Below, piece by piece: positions 27,808 to 37,423 of a stretch of 64,000 bases of DNA (position 1 is its first letter; every line of letters starts with the position of its first letter). Under the pieces are notes generated by a model. It saw only the letters and a list, made by a program, of their open reading frames with translations. It ran no database searches and was not told the DNA's origin. Both the position numbers and the translations under genes were made by a program. The DNA comes from Acinetobacter tianfuensis (GTDB taxonomy: Bacteria; Pseudomonadota; Gammaproteobacteria; Pseudomonadales; Moraxellaceae). The DNA lies in the NCBI RefSeq assembly GCF_003611465.1, contig NZ_RAXV01000010.1, positions 25,019 to 89,018 of the forward strand, written 5' to 3'.

Positions 27808-28176
27808 TTATAGAACTTCAGGAGCCAGTGAAATAATTTTCATGAACTGTTCAGTACGAAGTTCACGAGTCACTGGTCCAAAGATACGAGTTGCAATCGG
27901 TGCCTTGTTGTTGTTCAAAATAACAGCTGCATTGTCATCAAAACGGATAACAGAGCCATCTGGACGGCGGATGCCGAATTTTGTACGTACAACAACAGCA
28001 TTCATCACGTCACCTTTTTTAACACGTGCGCGAGGAATAGCTTCTTTTACAGTAACTTTAATAATGTCGCCAACAGAAGCATAACGACGATGTGAGCCAC
28101 CTAGTACTTTAATACATTGTACGCGGCGTGCACCACTGTTGTCTGCTACGTCGAGCATAGTTTCGGTCTGAATCAT
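27808..28176 (-). CDS. rplN: 50S ribosomal protein L14
   Basis: 122 residues, ending [19 protein letters not shown]. It lies at the 30S-50S interface and is the binding site of the silencing factor RsfS. It follows a 91-base gap containing a long hairpin (28196-28253). Confidence 0.98.
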
Positions 28177-28195
28177 AGCCCTACTCCAAAACCGA

Positions 28196-28253
28196 GCATC
28201 ACCGGTCGCAATTTCGAAAGGCTCAAAGAGTACTCGAAATTGACCGATGATGC
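28196..28253 (-). other. Long RNA hairpin between rpsQ and rplN
   Basis: Arms GCATCA...AATTTCGA and TCGAAATT...TGATGC pair over about 20 positions with a few mismatches. It marks the boundary where the E. coli spc operon begins. No T-run follows, so it may be an RNA processing or regulatory element rather than a terminator. Confidence 0.6.
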
Positions 28254-28267
28254 AACAAGAACGTTAA

Positions 28268-28525
28268 TTACTCAGCTGCAGCTTCAATAACTGAAACTAA
28301 AGTCCAAGACTTAGTTTTAGACATTGGGCGGCATTCTTTGATTGTTACAACATCGCCAAGTTTAGCTGTGTTGTTTTCATCATGAGCATGTAATTTTGTT
28401 GAACGGCGGATTAATTTGCCATACAACGGGTGTTGAACGCGGCGCTCAATAAGAACAACGATAGACTTATCCATCTTGTCGCTTACTACTTTGCCTGTTA
28501 ACGTGCGAACTGTTTGCTCACTCAT
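28268..28525 (-). CDS. rpsQ: 30S ribosomal protein S17
   Basis: 85 residues, OB-fold primary 16S-binding protein, with the conserved [12 protein letters not shown]. Its start overlaps the rpmC stop by four bases (ATGA). Confidence 0.98.
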   Translation of the reverse strand: MSEQTVRTLTGKVVSDKMDKSIVVLIERRVQHPLYGKLIRRSTKLHAHDENNTAKLGDVVTIKECRPMSKTKSWTLVSVIEAAAE

Positions 28526-28719
28526 TGTCCGTTCCCCTGTTTTTCGGTAAGGAGGGTCTTGATACGAGCAATAGTCTTGCGAGTAAGCGCAACTTCATGC
28601 GATTTACCCAATTGACCAGTTGCTTTTGCCATACGAAGACGGAATTGGTTTAGCTGTTGCTCATCAAGCAAAGCTGTCAACTCTTCTACCGACTTTTCAC
28701 GTAGATCTTTAGTTTTCAT
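28522..28719 (-). CDS. rpmC: 50S ribosomal protein L29
   Basis: 65 residues, two-helix protein at the tunnel exit, with [12 protein letters not shown]. Overlaps rpsQ by four bases and rplP by one, indicating tight coupling. Confidence 0.97.
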   Translation of the reverse strand: MKTKDLREKSVEELTALLDEQQLNQFRLRMAKATGQLGKSHEVALTRKTIARIKTLLTEKQGNGQ

Positions 28720-29132
28720 TACATCACCGTCCGAGTAACGATAGCGGTTTTGAACGGAAGTTTAGCAGCAGCAAGCTTAAATGCTTCTGTAGCCAATTCT
28801 TCGTTAACACCATCAATTTCGTACAAGACTTTACCTGGTTTGATTTCGCAAACCCAGTATTCCACAGAACCTTTACCTTTACCCATACGAACTTCTAATG
28901 GTTTTTCAGTAATTGGCTTGTCCGGGAAAACACGGATAAAGATCTTACCACCACGCTTAATACGACGGCTGATTGTACGACGCGCTGCTTCAATTTGACG
29001 CGCTGTCATGCGACCGCGTTCAACTGATTTAAGAGCGATTGTACCGAAAGATACTTTGCTGCCACGGTGCGCAAGACCAGTGTTACGGCCTTTTTGCACT
29101 TTACGGAATTTAGTACGTTTTGGTTGCAACAT
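28719..29132 (-). CDS. rplP: 50S ribosomal protein L16
   Basis: 137 residues, N-terminus [16 protein letters not shown] and the [12 protein letters not shown] core. It sits near the A-site tRNA and is a late assembly protein. Three bases from rpsC. Confidence 0.98.
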   Translation of the reverse strand: MLQPKRTKFRKVQKGRNTGLAHRGSKVSFGTIALKSVERGRMTARQIEAARRTISRRIKRGGKIFIRVFPDKPITEKPLEVRMGKGKGSVEYWVCEIKPGKVLYEIDGVNEELATEAFKLAAAKLPFKTAIVTRTVM

Positions 29133-29135
29133 GGA

Positions 29136-29888
29136 TTATTCTCCTTTTTCAGCAGAACGATCATTGCGACGACCACGACGCTCTTGACCTTCACCACGAC
29201 CACGGCCACGTTTAGCTGGACGTTCTTCAGCTGGAGCTGGGTTCATGACTTGTTTCATGCCGCCCAAGATCTCACCGCGGAAGATCCATACTTTAACGCC
29301 GATCGTACCGTAAGTAGTTTCAGCACGCATAGTAGCATAGTCGATGTCTGCACGAAGAGTATGCAAAGGCACACGGCCTTCACGGTACCATTCAGTACGC
29401 GCGATTTCTGCACCGCCTAGACGGCCTGAAACCTCAACTTTGATACCTTTAGCGCCAGCACGCATAGAGTTCTGTACCGCACGCTTCATAGCGCGGCGGA
29501 ACATAACGCGTTTTTCTAATTGAGAAGCAATAGCTTCAGCAACTAGGCGAGCGTCTAAGTCTGGGCGATCAATTTCGTTGATGCTTACTTGCGCAGGAAC
29601 ACCCATAATGGCTGTTAATTCGCGTTGTAGTTTCTCAATGTCTTCGCCTTTTTTACCGATAACGATACCAGGACGAGCAGTGCTAATTGTAATTTTAGCA
29701 GCGCCTGTAGGACGTTCGATAAGAATATTGCTGATCATTGCGTTCTTAAGTTTTTTAGTTAAAAACTCGCGAACTTGCAAATCTTTAAGCAAGTATTCAG
29801 CGTATTGTTTCGGATTCGCATACCAGTTAGCGTTATGACGTTTCACAACACCTAGGCGGATACCGATTGGATGAACCTTCTGACCCAT
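29136..29888 (-). CDS. rpsC: 30S ribosomal protein S3
   Basis: 250 residues. The KH domain near residues 40-110 ([13 protein letters not shown]) lies before the C-terminal domain, and both line the mRNA entry. The C-terminal tail (about 218-250) is longer than in E. coli and rich in R, G and E ([14 protein letters not shown]). Confidence 0.98.
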   Translation of the reverse strand: MGQKVHPIGIRLGVVKRHNANWYANPKQYAEYLLKDLQVREFLTKKLKNAMISNILIERPTGAAKITISTARPGIVIGKKGEDIEKLQRELTAIMGVPAQVSINEIDRPDLDARLVAEAIASQLEKRVMFRRAMKRAVQNSMRAGAKGIKVEVSGRLGGAEIARTEWYREGRVPLHTLRADIDYATMRAETTYGTIGVKVWIFRGEILGGMKQVMNPAPAEERPAKRGRGRGEGQERRGRRNDRSAEKGE

Positions 29889-29889
29889 A

Positions 29890-30222
29890 TCAAACCCCTA
29901 CCTTAACGGTGATGTGACAAGTACGCTTAGTAATACGATCTGCACGGCCTTTAGCACGCGGCAAAATACGCTTAAGGCTAGTGCCTTCATCAACGTAGAT
30001 CGTAGAAACTTTAAGATCGTCCACATCTAAACTGTTATTGTGTTCAGCGTTTGCAATCGCAGACTCTAATGCTTTCTTAACAATAACTGCAGCTTTTTTG
30101 TTGCTGAAAGTTAAAATGTTAAGCGCATGCGCAACAGATTTGCCGCGGATAAGGTCTGCAACCAAACGAACTTTTTGTGCCGAGATAGCGGCACCGCGTA
30201 ATTTAGCAGTTACTTCCATCAT
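29890..30222 (-). CDS. rplV: 50S ribosomal protein L22
   Basis: 110 residues (two adjacent ATG codons; the second gives 109). The tunnel loop region ends in [13 protein letters not shown], the place where macrolide-resistance deletions occur. One base from rpsC. Confidence 0.98.
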   Translation of the reverse strand: MMEVTAKLRGAAISAQKVRLVADLIRGKSVAHALNILTFSNKKAAVIVKKALESAIANAEHNNSLDVDDLKVSTIYVDEGTSLKRILPRAKGRADRITKRTCHITVKVGV

Positions 30223-30230
30223 AGCACCTA

Positions 30231-30506
30231 TTAACGTTTAGACTTCTTGTCAACACCGTGACCACGATAGGTACGAGTTGGCGCGAATTCACCTAATTTA
30301 TGACCAACCATATGTTCAGATACGATTACTGGAACATGGTTACGGCCATTGTGTACAGAAATTGTTAGACCAACAAAATCCGGTAAGATCATCGAACGAC
30401 GCGACCAAGTTTTGATCGGCTTACGGTTATTAGCCGCGATAGCCGCTTCAACCTTAGCGAACAAGTGCGCATCGACGAATGGGCCTTTTTTCAGAGAACG
30501 AGGCAT
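30231..30506 (-). CDS. rpsS: 30S ribosomal protein S19
   Basis: 91 residues, with the conserved [14 protein letters not shown] start and the [13 protein letters not shown] signature. It forms a head complex with S13. Confidence 0.98.
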   Translation of the reverse strand: MPRSLKKGPFVDAHLFAKVEAAIAANNRKPIKTWSRRSMILPDFVGLTISVHNGRNHVPVIVSEHMVGHKLGEFAPTRTYRGHGVDKKSKR

Positions 30507-30525
30507 TGTCAGATTCCTTTACTTG

Positions 30526-31350
30526 TTACTTAACGCGACGGTCGCGAATGATCATCTTAGTCGTACGCTTATTGGTACGTGTTTTGTACCCTTTAGCTTT
30601 TTGACCCCATGGGCTTACAGGTTGAATACCTTTGTTACGACCTTCACCACCACCGTGCGGGTGATCTACCGGGTTCATCGCCATACCGCGAACAGTAGGA
30701 CGAACGCCGCGCCAGCGAGCAGCACCAGCTTTACCAAGTGAACGAAGGTTGCTTTCTGAGTTAGATACTTCACCTAACACAGCGCGGCATTCAACGTGTA
30801 CTTTACGCATTTCGCCTGAACGTAGACGAATGATTGCGTAAGAACCGTCACGACCCAACAACTGAGCTGAAGTACCAGCAGAACGCACTAATTGAGCGCC
30901 TTTACCGATTTTCAATTCGATGTTGTGAAGAGTAGAACCGATTGGCATATTGCGAAGCGGCAAGCAGTTACCTGGACGGATTGGAGCATCGTTACCAGAT
31001 TGTACTTTATCGCCAGCGCGAAGGCCTTTAGGAGCAATGATATAGCGACGCTCACCGTCTGCATAAAGCACAAGTGCAATATGAGAAGTACGGTTAGGAT
31101 CGTATTCAATACGTTCTACAGTTGCAGGAATGCCATCTTTGTTGCGTTTGAAGTCAACTAGACGGTAGTGCTGCTTATGACCGCCACCAACGTGACGTGT
31201 AGTAATGTGACCATTGTTGTTACGGCCGCCAGTACGTTTTTTAGCTTCAACCAACGGAGCGTATGGAGCGCCTTTGTGAAGGTGATCATGAACCACTTTC
31301 TCTACAAAGCGACGTCCTGGAGACGTTGGCTTACATTTTTGAATCGGCAT
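30526..31350 (-). CDS. rplB: 50S ribosomal protein L2
   Basis: 274 residues. The late signature [11 protein letters not shown] contains the His needed for subunit association and peptidyl transfer support. The N-terminal S-P-G-R-R-F loop is also recognisable. Confidence 0.98.
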   Translation of the reverse strand: MPIQKCKPTSPGRRFVEKVVHDHLHKGAPYAPLVEAKKRTGGRNNNGHITTRHVGGGHKQHYRLVDFKRNKDGIPATVERIEYDPNRTSHIALVLYADGERRYIIAPKGLRAGDKVQSGNDAPIRPGNCLPLRNMPIGSTLHNIELKIGKGAQLVRSAGTSAQLLGRDGSYAIIRLRSGEMRKVHVECRAVLGEVSNSESNLRSLGKAGAARWRGVRPTVRGMAMNPVDHPHGGGEGRNKGIQPVSPWGQKAKGYKTRTNKRTTKMIIRDRRVK

Positions 31351-31361
31351 AATTTTCGTCC

Positions 31362-31682
31362 TTATTCCGCTGCGTTTTCAGCGGTATCGCCCAAGTCAGC
31401 CATTTCAACATCTTGGCCAGCTTTCAGGGTGACGTATGCTTTTTTAACATCAGAACGGCGTCCTAATGTTTTACCAAAGCGTTTTGTTTTACCTTTAGTG
31501 ATCGTAGTGTTAACTTTAACAACTTGAACACCAAACAGTTGCTCAACAGCTTTTTTGATTTCAAGTTTGTTTGCATCTAGTGCAACTTTGAACACTTGAA
31601 CACCAGCAGTTTCGCCTAAAACTTGTGCTTTTTCTGAGAAAACAGGTCCTTTGAGGACTTGATATAAACGTTCGTTGTTCAT
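31362..31682 (-). CDS. rplW: 50S ribosomal protein L23
   Basis: 106 residues. It docks trigger factor and the signal recognition particle at the tunnel exit, with [14 protein letters not shown] visible. Four-base overlap with rplD. Confidence 0.98.
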   Translation of the reverse strand: MNNERLYQVLKGPVFSEKAQVLGETAGVQVFKVALDANKLEIKKAVEQLFGVQVVKVNTTITKGKTKRFGKTLGRRSDVKKAYVTLKAGQDVEMADLGDTAENAAE

Positions 31683-32281
31683 CCGAGTTCTACCTCAATT
31701 TTCTTAGCAGCAGCTACAGACATAACAACTTTATCAAACGCGATCAAGCTAACAGGATCGATTGCAGCAGCATCAACCACATCTACGTGCGGAAGGTTGC
31801 GAGCAGCAAGATACAAGTTTTCATCAACAGCATCTGTAACGATCAACGCACGAGTTGCGTTTAAGTCGTTAAGCTTAGCAAGCAAGTCTTTAGTTTTTGG
31901 AGCAGCTACAGCAAACTCTTCAACCAATACAAGACGGTCTTGGCGAACAAGTTCAGCCAGGATACATTGCATTGCACCGCGGTACATTTTGCGGTTCACT
32001 TTTTGAGACCAGTCTTGTGGACGAGCAGCAAAAGTTTTACCGCCGCCAACCCAGATTGGGCTACGAATAGAACCAGCACGAGCGCGGCCAGTACCTTTTT
32101 GACGGAATGGCTTTTTGCCGCCGCCAGCAACGTCTGCGCGTGATTTTTGAGCTTTTGAACCTTGACGGCCGCCAGCTAAATAAGCTGTAACAACTTGGTG
32201 AACAAGAGCTTCGTTAAAGTCACGACCAAACGCAACTTCAGACAATTCAACAGCAGAGCCGGAAACAGTATTTAAATTCAC
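31679..32281 (-). CDS. rplD: 50S ribosomal protein L4
   Basis: 200 residues with the extended basic loop (about 40-95, [15 protein letters not shown]) that reaches the exit tunnel. In E. coli L4 also represses the S10 operon by leader binding and attenuation. Confidence 0.98.
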   Translation of the reverse strand: MNLNTVSGSAVELSEVAFGRDFNEALVHQVVTAYLAGGRQGSKAQKSRADVAGGGKKPFRQKGTGRARAGSIRSPIWVGGGKTFAARPQDWSQKVNRKMYRGAMQCILAELVRQDRLVLVEEFAVAAPKTKDLLAKLNDLNATRALIVTDAVDENLYLAARNLPHVDVVDAAAIDPVSLIAFDKVVMSVAAAKKIEVELG

Positions 32282-32292
32282 GTTATTTCCCC

Positions 32293-32931
32293 TCAGGCCT
32301 TGATAGTAGGACGAACAGTTACGTCGCCACCAGTAGCACCAGGAACCGCGCCTTTAACAACTAGAACTGAACGTTCTGTGTCGATAGCAACGATTTCAAG
32401 ACCCTGTGTAGTTACGCGTTCAGCACCTAAATGGCCAGCCATTTTTTTGCCTTTGAATACGCGACCAGGAGTCTGGTTTTGACCTGTAGAACCTAAAACA
32501 CGGTGAGATACAGAGTTACCGTGAGTAGCGTCTTGAGTACGGAAGTTCCAGCGCTTAACACCGCCTTGGAAACCCTTACCTTTAGACGTACCAGTTACGT
32601 CAACGATTTGACCAACTGTGAACATGTCAACAGTTAGCGTAGCGCCAACTTCACGACCTTCAAGATCAGCTTCTGTAGCGCGGAATTCTTGAACTAGACG
32701 GCCAGCAGCAACACCCGCTTTCGCGAAGTGGCCTTTCTGAGCGTTAGTTACGCGAGATTCGCGACGTTCACCAGTAGTGATTTGAATTGCTTGATAACCA
32801 TCAGTTTCAAGCGTTTTGATTTGAGTGATGCGGTTAGGATCAACCTCAATCACTGTAACAGGTACAGAAACACCAGCATCTGTAAAGATACGTGTCATAC
32901 CGCACTTGCGACCGACTAAACCAATAGCCAT
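32293..32931 (-). CDS. rplC: 50S ribosomal protein L3
   Basis: 212 residues from ATG 32931, nine bases after GAGGTT; an ATG two codons earlier is too close to that site. The core [12 protein letters not shown] and G-N-S-V-S-H-R segments lie near the peptidyl-transferase centre; the Gln in the G-Q-N-Q-T-P-G stretch is the usual methylation site. A terminator-like hairpin precedes this gene. Confidence 0.98.
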   Translation of the reverse strand: MAIGLVGRKCGMTRIFTDAGVSVPVTVIEVDPNRITQIKTLETDGYQAIQITTGERRESRVTNAQKGHFAKAGVAAGRLVQEFRATEADLEGREVGATLTVDMFTVGQIVDVTGTSKGKGFQGGVKRWNFRTQDATHGNSVSHRVLGSTGQNQTPGRVFKGKKMAGHLGAERVTTQGLEIVAIDTERSVLVVKGAVPGATGGDVTVRPTIKA

Positions 32932-32945
32932 GTGCATTAACCTCT

Positions 32946-32988
32946 AAAAAAGCGGCTTAATTAACTTTTATAATTCGTTAATTAACCT
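32946..32988 (-). terminator. Terminator-like hairpin between rpsJ and rplC, candidate attenuator
   Basis: On the minus strand GGTTAATTAAC pairs with GTTAATTAAGCC, followed by GC and T6 (A6 at 32946-32951). It lies in the 63-base space between rpsJ and rplC, 15 bases before rplC. In an essential operon this must be read through at least partly, hence a candidate attenuator. Confidence 0.6.
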
Positions 32989-32994
32989 AAAGCC

Positions 32995-33306
32995 TTAACC
33001 CAATGCGATCTGAACATCAACACCAGCTGCAAGATCCAACTTCATCAATGCATCTACAGTTTTGTCTGTAGGCTGAACGATGTCGATCAAACGTTTGTAA
33101 GTACGGATCTCGTATTGGTCACGAGCATCTTTGTTTACGTGCGGTGATGTTAAAACGTTAAAACGTTCAATGCGTGTAGGCATTGGAATTGGACCGCAAA
33201 CTTGCGCGCCAGTACGTTTTGCTGTTTCTACGATTTCTTGAGAAGATTGATCAATTAAACGGTGATCAAAAGACTTAAGACGGATACGAATTCTCTGGTT
33301 AGACAT
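32995..33306 (-). CDS. rpsJ: 30S ribosomal protein S10
   Basis: 103 residues from ATG 33306 (GGAG ten bases upstream; the 12-residue upstream extension is not part of S10). It forms part of the 30S head and, with NusB, of transcription antitermination complexes. It is first gene of the S10-spc-alpha cluster, after a leader of about 170 bases. Confidence 0.98.
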   Translation of the reverse strand: MSNQRIRIRLKSFDHRLIDQSSQEIVETAKRTGAQVCGPIPMPTRIERFNVLTSPHVNKDARDQYEIRTYKRLIDIVQPTDKTVDALMKLDLAAGVDVQIALG

Positions 33307-33341
33307 ACCAGTAAACTCCAAGCCAAAAATATAAAGAATCA

Positions 33342-33385
33342 CTCTTGACGCATCTCACCCCACTAATAAAGGCAAGTGTCAAGAG
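33342..33385 (-). other. Stem-loop in the S10 operon leader
   Basis: Perfect 8-base arms CTCTTGAC and GTCAAGAG around 28 bases, 36 bases upstream of rpsJ. The position fits an autogenous-control leader element, but L4 dependence is not shown by sequence. Confidence 0.6.
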
Positions 33386-33480
33386 CAGTGAGTTATCACT
33401 AAGGTCACGATCGATGCCGCGACTGTCACGATGTTAACTGCTTTACTCGCAGCCAACCCCCTTTCATTAAAGGGTCGCTC

Positions 33481-33509
33481 ATTATAGCTACTGTTTAATG
33501 CATAAGCAA
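33481..33509 (-). promoter_or_regulatory. Promoter of the S10-spc-alpha cluster
   Basis: Reverse-strand -35 TTGCTT (33504-33509), 17-base spacer and -10 TATAAT (33481-33486), predicting a start near 33474 and a leader of about 170 bases. Confidence 0.8.
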
Positions 33510-33575
33510 ATCTAAAATGCCTTTTTATTGTGTTTTTCTATATATTTCGCATACAAGCCGCTTTCAACGCCAGCC

Positions 33576-34310
33576 TTATGCCGATCTTTGCAAAACATAG
33601 GCTATGGCCTGATTTAGCAATTGATTTCCTTCAATAAATTTATCCTTACTGGAGCATTTTAAAACGGATTGAGGCTGTACATATTGACCTGAGAATATTG
33701 CAGCATCTTCATCATTTGCTAAAAACAGCTTTAAAGCATCCTGTGTAATTTCAGGATGAAATTGAAAGCATAGGACATGATTGCCAATTTGATACATTTG
33801 ATTGCGGCAAACCTGATTTTCCGCTAAATGCACAGCGCCTTTCGGAATATCAAAAGTTTCGCTATGCCACTGCATAACCTGAAACTCCGCAGGAAAATCA
33901 AAACTCCCCTCAGGCACATGATTCAATTTCCGCACATTATGCCAGCCGCGCTCTTGAAATGGGCTTCGGCTGACTGCAGCGCCAAGCGCATTTGCGACCA
34001 GCTGTCCGCCAAGACAGATGCCAATCACTGGTTTCCCCATAGCCAAGTAACGGCGTATCCAGCGTTTTTCAATTTTCAGCCAAGGGTAGTTCGCCTCATC
34101 ATTTACGCTCATCTCACCGCCCATAATAATCAGCAGATCCACTTCATCAACATGCGGCAAAGCATCTATATCCAAAGGCCGGTCTACAGGCAGCGCAAAA
34201 AACTCTGTTGCCGATACCTTCGCATCAAGGCTTTTTAAATAGTCGTAACAGCTTCCAAAACCTTCTCCAGCAATATGCTGAAAATAATGTACTTTCAACT
34301 GCGGCTTCAT
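33576..34310 (-). CDS. Class I glutamine amidotransferase-like protein
   Basis: 244 residues, class I glutamine amidotransferase fold. Nucleophile Cys99 in G-I-C-L-G-G-Q-L and the His185/Glu187 pair in F-H-P-E complete the triad. Stand-alone enzymes of this type (similar to the GMP synthase amidotransferase domain) are found in many bacteria with varied or unknown acceptors, sometimes gamma-glutamyl amine hydrolysis. No partner synthetase is adjacent. TAGGAGCGC precedes the ATG. Confidence 0.85.
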   Translation of the reverse strand: MKPQLKVHYFQHIAGEGFGSCYDYLKSLDAKVSATEFFALPVDRPLDIDALPHVDEVDLLIIMGGEMSVNDEANYPWLKIEKRWIRRYLAMGKPVIGICLGGQLVANALGAAVSRSPFQERGWHNVRKLNHVPEGSFDFPAEFQVMQWHSETFDIPKGAVHLAENQVCRNQMYQIGNHVLCFQFHPEITQDALKLFLANDEDAAIFSGQYVQPQSVLKCSSKDKFIEGNQLLNQAIAYVLQRSA

Positions 34311-34472
34311 GCGCGCTCCTATTGTTGTTTCTTTATATAGCGTGTTTTTGCAAAAATGAAGCCAACTTCTGCCCTAGAGTACTTCCAGTAAACAATTTGC
34401 ACACATTGTGGTGTATTTTTCCCTAATCCCTTAATCTCAATTCAATATTTGACCCTATTTTAGAGCTTAACC

Positions 34473-35675
34473 GTGAAACGAAATACGCAAACCCAACTCA
34501 TTCATGCACCACGAAAAGCGCCGCAATATATAGAAACGGTTCAGCCTCCCCTATTTCGTGCATCTACAATCATTTTTAAACATACCGATGCCCTATTTAA
34601 TCGCCATTGGACAGATGAGTATGACTACAGCTATGGCACTCACGGCACGCCGACTACATTTACTTTAGGCGACAGCATCGCGCAGATTGAAGGCGGCCAA
34701 TATGCCTTGCTTGCCCCTAGCGGACTGTCTGCTATCAATTTGGTAAATTCATGCTTTTTAAGCCATGGTGATGAAGTTTGGGTTGCAGATAATATTTACG
34801 GTCCAAACATGGAGCATTTGCGCAATTTAGAAACACGCTATGGCATTCAAGTCAAAGTTTACAGCCCAATTGATGCTGCTACTTTTATTCCCTCTGAAAA
34901 AGCGAAACTGATCTGGCTGGAAGCAGCAGGCTCCGTTACTTTAGAATTCCCGGATTTAACTGCGCTGGTCAAAAAAGCCCAAGCGCACAATATACTGACA
35001 GCACTGGATAATACTTGGGGGGCGGGACTGGCATTTAATGCCTTTGACTTTGGCGCTGAACATTTAAGTGTCGACATGACCGTACATGCGCTGACCAAAT
35101 ATCCAAGCGGCGGCGGCGACATTTTAATGGGTTCTGTCGTGACGCGTGATCAAAAACTGCATCATCAGTTGTTCCGCATGCATGCCATTCAAGGCATTTC
35201 AATTTCGGGGGATGATACAGCTCAAATACAGCGCAGCCTGCCTTCTATGCAGCTGCGTTATGAGCATCAGTCTAAAAGCGCGCTGCAGCTGCTGGACTGG
35301 CTAAAGTTGCAGCCTGATTTCGTACAAGTTTTACATCCAGCCAATGCAGACTCTGCAGGTCATCGGTATTGGAAAGAAATTTGCACCGAAGGCCATAGCG
35401 CAGGCTTAGTCAGCGTTATTTTTAAGCCTGAATATACGCTGCAGGATATCCGCAATTTCTGTGATGCTCTGACGCTATTTAAACTGGGCTTTAGCTGGGG
35501 CGGCCCTGTCAGTCTCGTGATGCTATATAACTTAAAAGATATGCGGGTGCTTGAACATACACATTTACAACAAGGTTTGCTGGTCCGTTTCTGCATAGGA
35601 CTGGAACATGCTCAGGATTTAATTCAAGATATAGAAAATGCGTTACAACAAATGAAAAAACAGCAACTCGAATAA
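34473..35675 (+). CDS. metC: Cystathionine beta-lyase-like PLP enzyme
   Basis: 400 residues, starting with GTG at 34473 (GTG-AAA-CGA). It belongs to the Cys/Met metabolism PLP family: Lys209 in [11 protein letters not shown] is the Schiff-base lysine, and Asp179 in A-L-D-N-T-W holds the pyridine ring. It most likely splits cystathionine to homocysteine, pyruvate and ammonia in methionine synthesis. A gamma-synthase or methionine gamma-lyase role is less likely from length and wording but not excluded. It stands 14 bases upstream of the YjgR-like gene, probably one transcript. Confidence 0.85.
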   Translation: MKRNTQTQLIHAPRKAPQYIETVQPPLFRASTIIFKHTDALFNRHWTDEYDYSYGTHGTPTTFTLGDSIAQIEGGQYALLAPSGLSAINLVNSCFLSHGDEVWVADNIYGPNMEHLRNLETRYGIQVKVYSPIDAATFIPSEKAKLIWLEAAGSVTLEFPDLTALVKKAQAHNILTALDNTWGAGLAFNAFDFGAEHLSVDMTVHALTKYPSGGGDILMGSVVTRDQKLHHQLFRMHAIQGISISGDDTAQIQRSLPSMQLRYEHQSKSALQLLDWLKLQPDFVQVLHPANADSAGHRYWKEICTEGHSAGLVSVIFKPEYTLQDIRNFCDALTLFKLGFSWGGPVSLVMLYNLKDMRVLEHTHLQQGLLVRFCIGLEHAQDLIQDIENALQQMKKQQLE

Positions 35676-35689
35676 TTACAGGACAAGCC

Positions 35690-37273
35690 ATGGGCACACC
35701 AATTGTTATTGCGAAGAAAACCCAAGACACCACACAAGACGTGGTTTTACATTCTCAATTTGCCAACCGTCATGGCTTAATAGCTGGCGCGACAGGCACG
35801 GGTAAAACCGTGACCTTAAAAGTTTTAGCAGAAAGCTTTTCACGCATTGGTGTGCCAGTATTTTTAGCCGACGCCAAAGGGGATGTTTCTAGCCTAGCCA
35901 AAGCTGGCGCAAGCAATGCTAAATTTGATGCGCGCATACAAAGTTTAAATATTGCTGCCGTACCTTTTGCCGCGTCTCCCGTGGTGTTTTGGGATTTATT
36001 TGGTGAACAAGGTCACCCGATTCGCACTACGATTTCTGAAATTGGTCCACTATTACTTGCCCGTATGCTCAAACTGAATGACACACAAGAAGGTGTGTTA
36101 TCTGCCATCTTCCGTATTGCTGATGACCAAGGTTTATTGCTACTCGACTTTAAAGATCTCAAAGCGTTAATCAGCCATGTCAGCGAACATGCAGCCGAAT
36201 TTAAAACCGAGTATGGCAATCTTTCACCCGCAAGTTTAGGGGCAATTCAGCGCAATCTACTGGCGCTGGCTGATCAGGGCGGAGACAAGTTTTTTGGCGA
36301 ACCCGCCTTAGATATTATGGATTTCATTCAAACCGATGCCGAAGGTCGTGGCAACATCAATTTACTGGCTGCCGACAAGCTGATGAACACGCCAAAACTG
36401 TATGCAACGTTCTTACTGTGGATGCTCTCTGAGTTATTTGAACGCCTACCAGAAGTTGGCGATATGGATAAGCCAAAAATGGTTTTCTTCTTTGATGAAG
36501 CACATTTGCTGTTTGATAATGCCAGTCCTGCACTACAGGAAAAAATTGAACAGGTGGTGCGCTTGATCCGCTCTAAAGGCGTCGGGATTTATTTTGTCAC
36601 ACAAAACCCACTCGATTTACCTGAAAGTGTTTTGGGACAACTGGGTAACCGCGTACAACACGCACTACGCGCCTTTACTCCAAAAGATCAAAAAGCAGTA
36701 AAAACTGCAGCCGATACTTTCCGCGCCAACCCTGAATTTAAAGTCGATCAAGCGATTACCGAACTGGGTGTCGGAGAGGCGCTTATCAGCTGCCTCGATG
36801 AGCAAGGTACACCGCAAATGGTCGAACGCGGCTGGATTATGCCGCCGCACTCAGCATTTGAGCCTATCAGTTTAGATGAACGTAAAACCCTCATGGCGCA
36901 AAGTATTGTTGCTGGCATTTATGATCAGGCAGCAGACCGCGAGAGCGCTTTTGAAATGCTGCAGCAAAAAGTGACAGACCGTAACCAGCAGGCCGCTCAA
37001 GCTGAACAAGATAAAGCTCAAGCCAAAGAACAGGAAGCCCGAGCCAAACAGCACGCCAAAGACCAAGCAGCTTTAGAAAAACAGCAGGCACGTGAACAAG
37101 AGCGCATTGTCCGCGAACAGCAAAAAGAAGCTGAACGTGCAGCCAAACAGCGTGAAAAGCTGATTCAGGATACCGTTGGCACCTTTGCCAAGAGTGCCGC
37201 ACGCAGCCTTGGCGGTTCAACTGGACAGAAAATTGTCCGTGGACTCTTAGGTTCTCTCTTCGGCAAAAAATAA
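35690..37273 (+). CDS. HerA/YjgR-like ATPase (DUF853)
   Basis: 527 residues. Walker A G-A-T-G-T-G-K-T (33-40) and Walker [11 protein letters not shown] (about 265-274) define a HerA-FtsK-type ATPase of the YjgR/DUF853 group; its biological role is unsettled. The core runs to about 415, with the sensor-like T-Q-N-P region near residue 305. A highly charged coiled coil (about 420-490, Q/A/K/E-rich) and a C-terminal [11 protein letters not shown] patch follow. No nuclease partner (NurA) lies nearby. ACAGGAC before ATG 35690 acts as Shine-Dalgarno. Confidence 0.88.
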   Translation: MGTPIVIAKKTQDTTQDVVLHSQFANRHGLIAGATGTGKTVTLKVLAESFSRIGVPVFLADAKGDVSSLAKAGASNAKFDARIQSLNIAAVPFAASPVVFWDLFGEQGHPIRTTISEIGPLLLARMLKLNDTQEGVLSAIFRIADDQGLLLLDFKDLKALISHVSEHAAEFKTEYGNLSPASLGAIQRNLLALADQGGDKFFGEPALDIMDFIQTDAEGRGNINLLAADKLMNTPKLYATFLLWMLSELFERLPEVGDMDKPKMVFFFDEAHLLFDNASPALQEKIEQVVRLIRSKGVGIYFVTQNPLDLPESVLGQLGNRVQHALRAFTPKDQKAVKTAADTFRANPEFKVDQAITELGVGEALISCLDEQGTPQMVERGWIMPPHSAFEPISLDERKTLMAQSIVAGIYDQAADRESAFEMLQQKVTDRNQQAAQAEQDKAQAKEQEARAKQHAKDQAALEKQQAREQERIVREQQKEAERAAKQREKLIQDTVGTFAKSAARSLGGSTGQKIVRGLLGSLFGKK

Positions 37274-37300
37274 TCTAAAAGCCCAATCAAAAAGTACAAA

Positions 37301-37334
37301 ATTATGGAATATTTTTATATTCCATAATTTTTTT
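37301..37334 (+). terminator. AT-rich terminator of the metC-yjgR transcript
   Basis: Perfect 12-base arms ATTATGGAATAT and ATATTCCATAAT around TTTT, followed by T6. It separates the ATPase gene from the hmp regulatory region. Confidence 0.85.
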
Positions 37335-37348
37335 ATGGTTTTTGCTAA

Positions 37349-37371
37349 AACATGTATTGCAAATATATTTT
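37349..37371. promoter_or_regulatory. Degenerate second NsrR-like site upstream of hmp
   Basis: ATGTATT...AAATATAT, 25 bases upstream of the perfect site. One half-site is well preserved. It may increase NsrR occupancy, but the match is partial. Confidence 0.4.
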
Positions 37372-37373
37372 TA

Positions 37374-37396
37374 AACATGTATTTTAAATACATCTT
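37374..37396. promoter_or_regulatory. NsrR operator upstream of hmp
   Basis: Contains the perfect palindrome ATGTATTTTAAATACAT with flanking AAC and CTT. This differs from the known NsrR consensus AAGATGYATTTTAAATACATCTT by one base. It ends 27 bases upstream of the hmp start. Confidence 0.88.
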
Positions 37397-37423
37397 ATAA
37401 ATAACAGCCATGAGAGATCAGCT

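Noticed and set aside
19747..33342. Mobile element or operon break in the ribosomal cluster
   Set aside because: Gene order and spacing from rpsJ to rplQ are complete and standard; only RNA hairpins interrupt the gaps.
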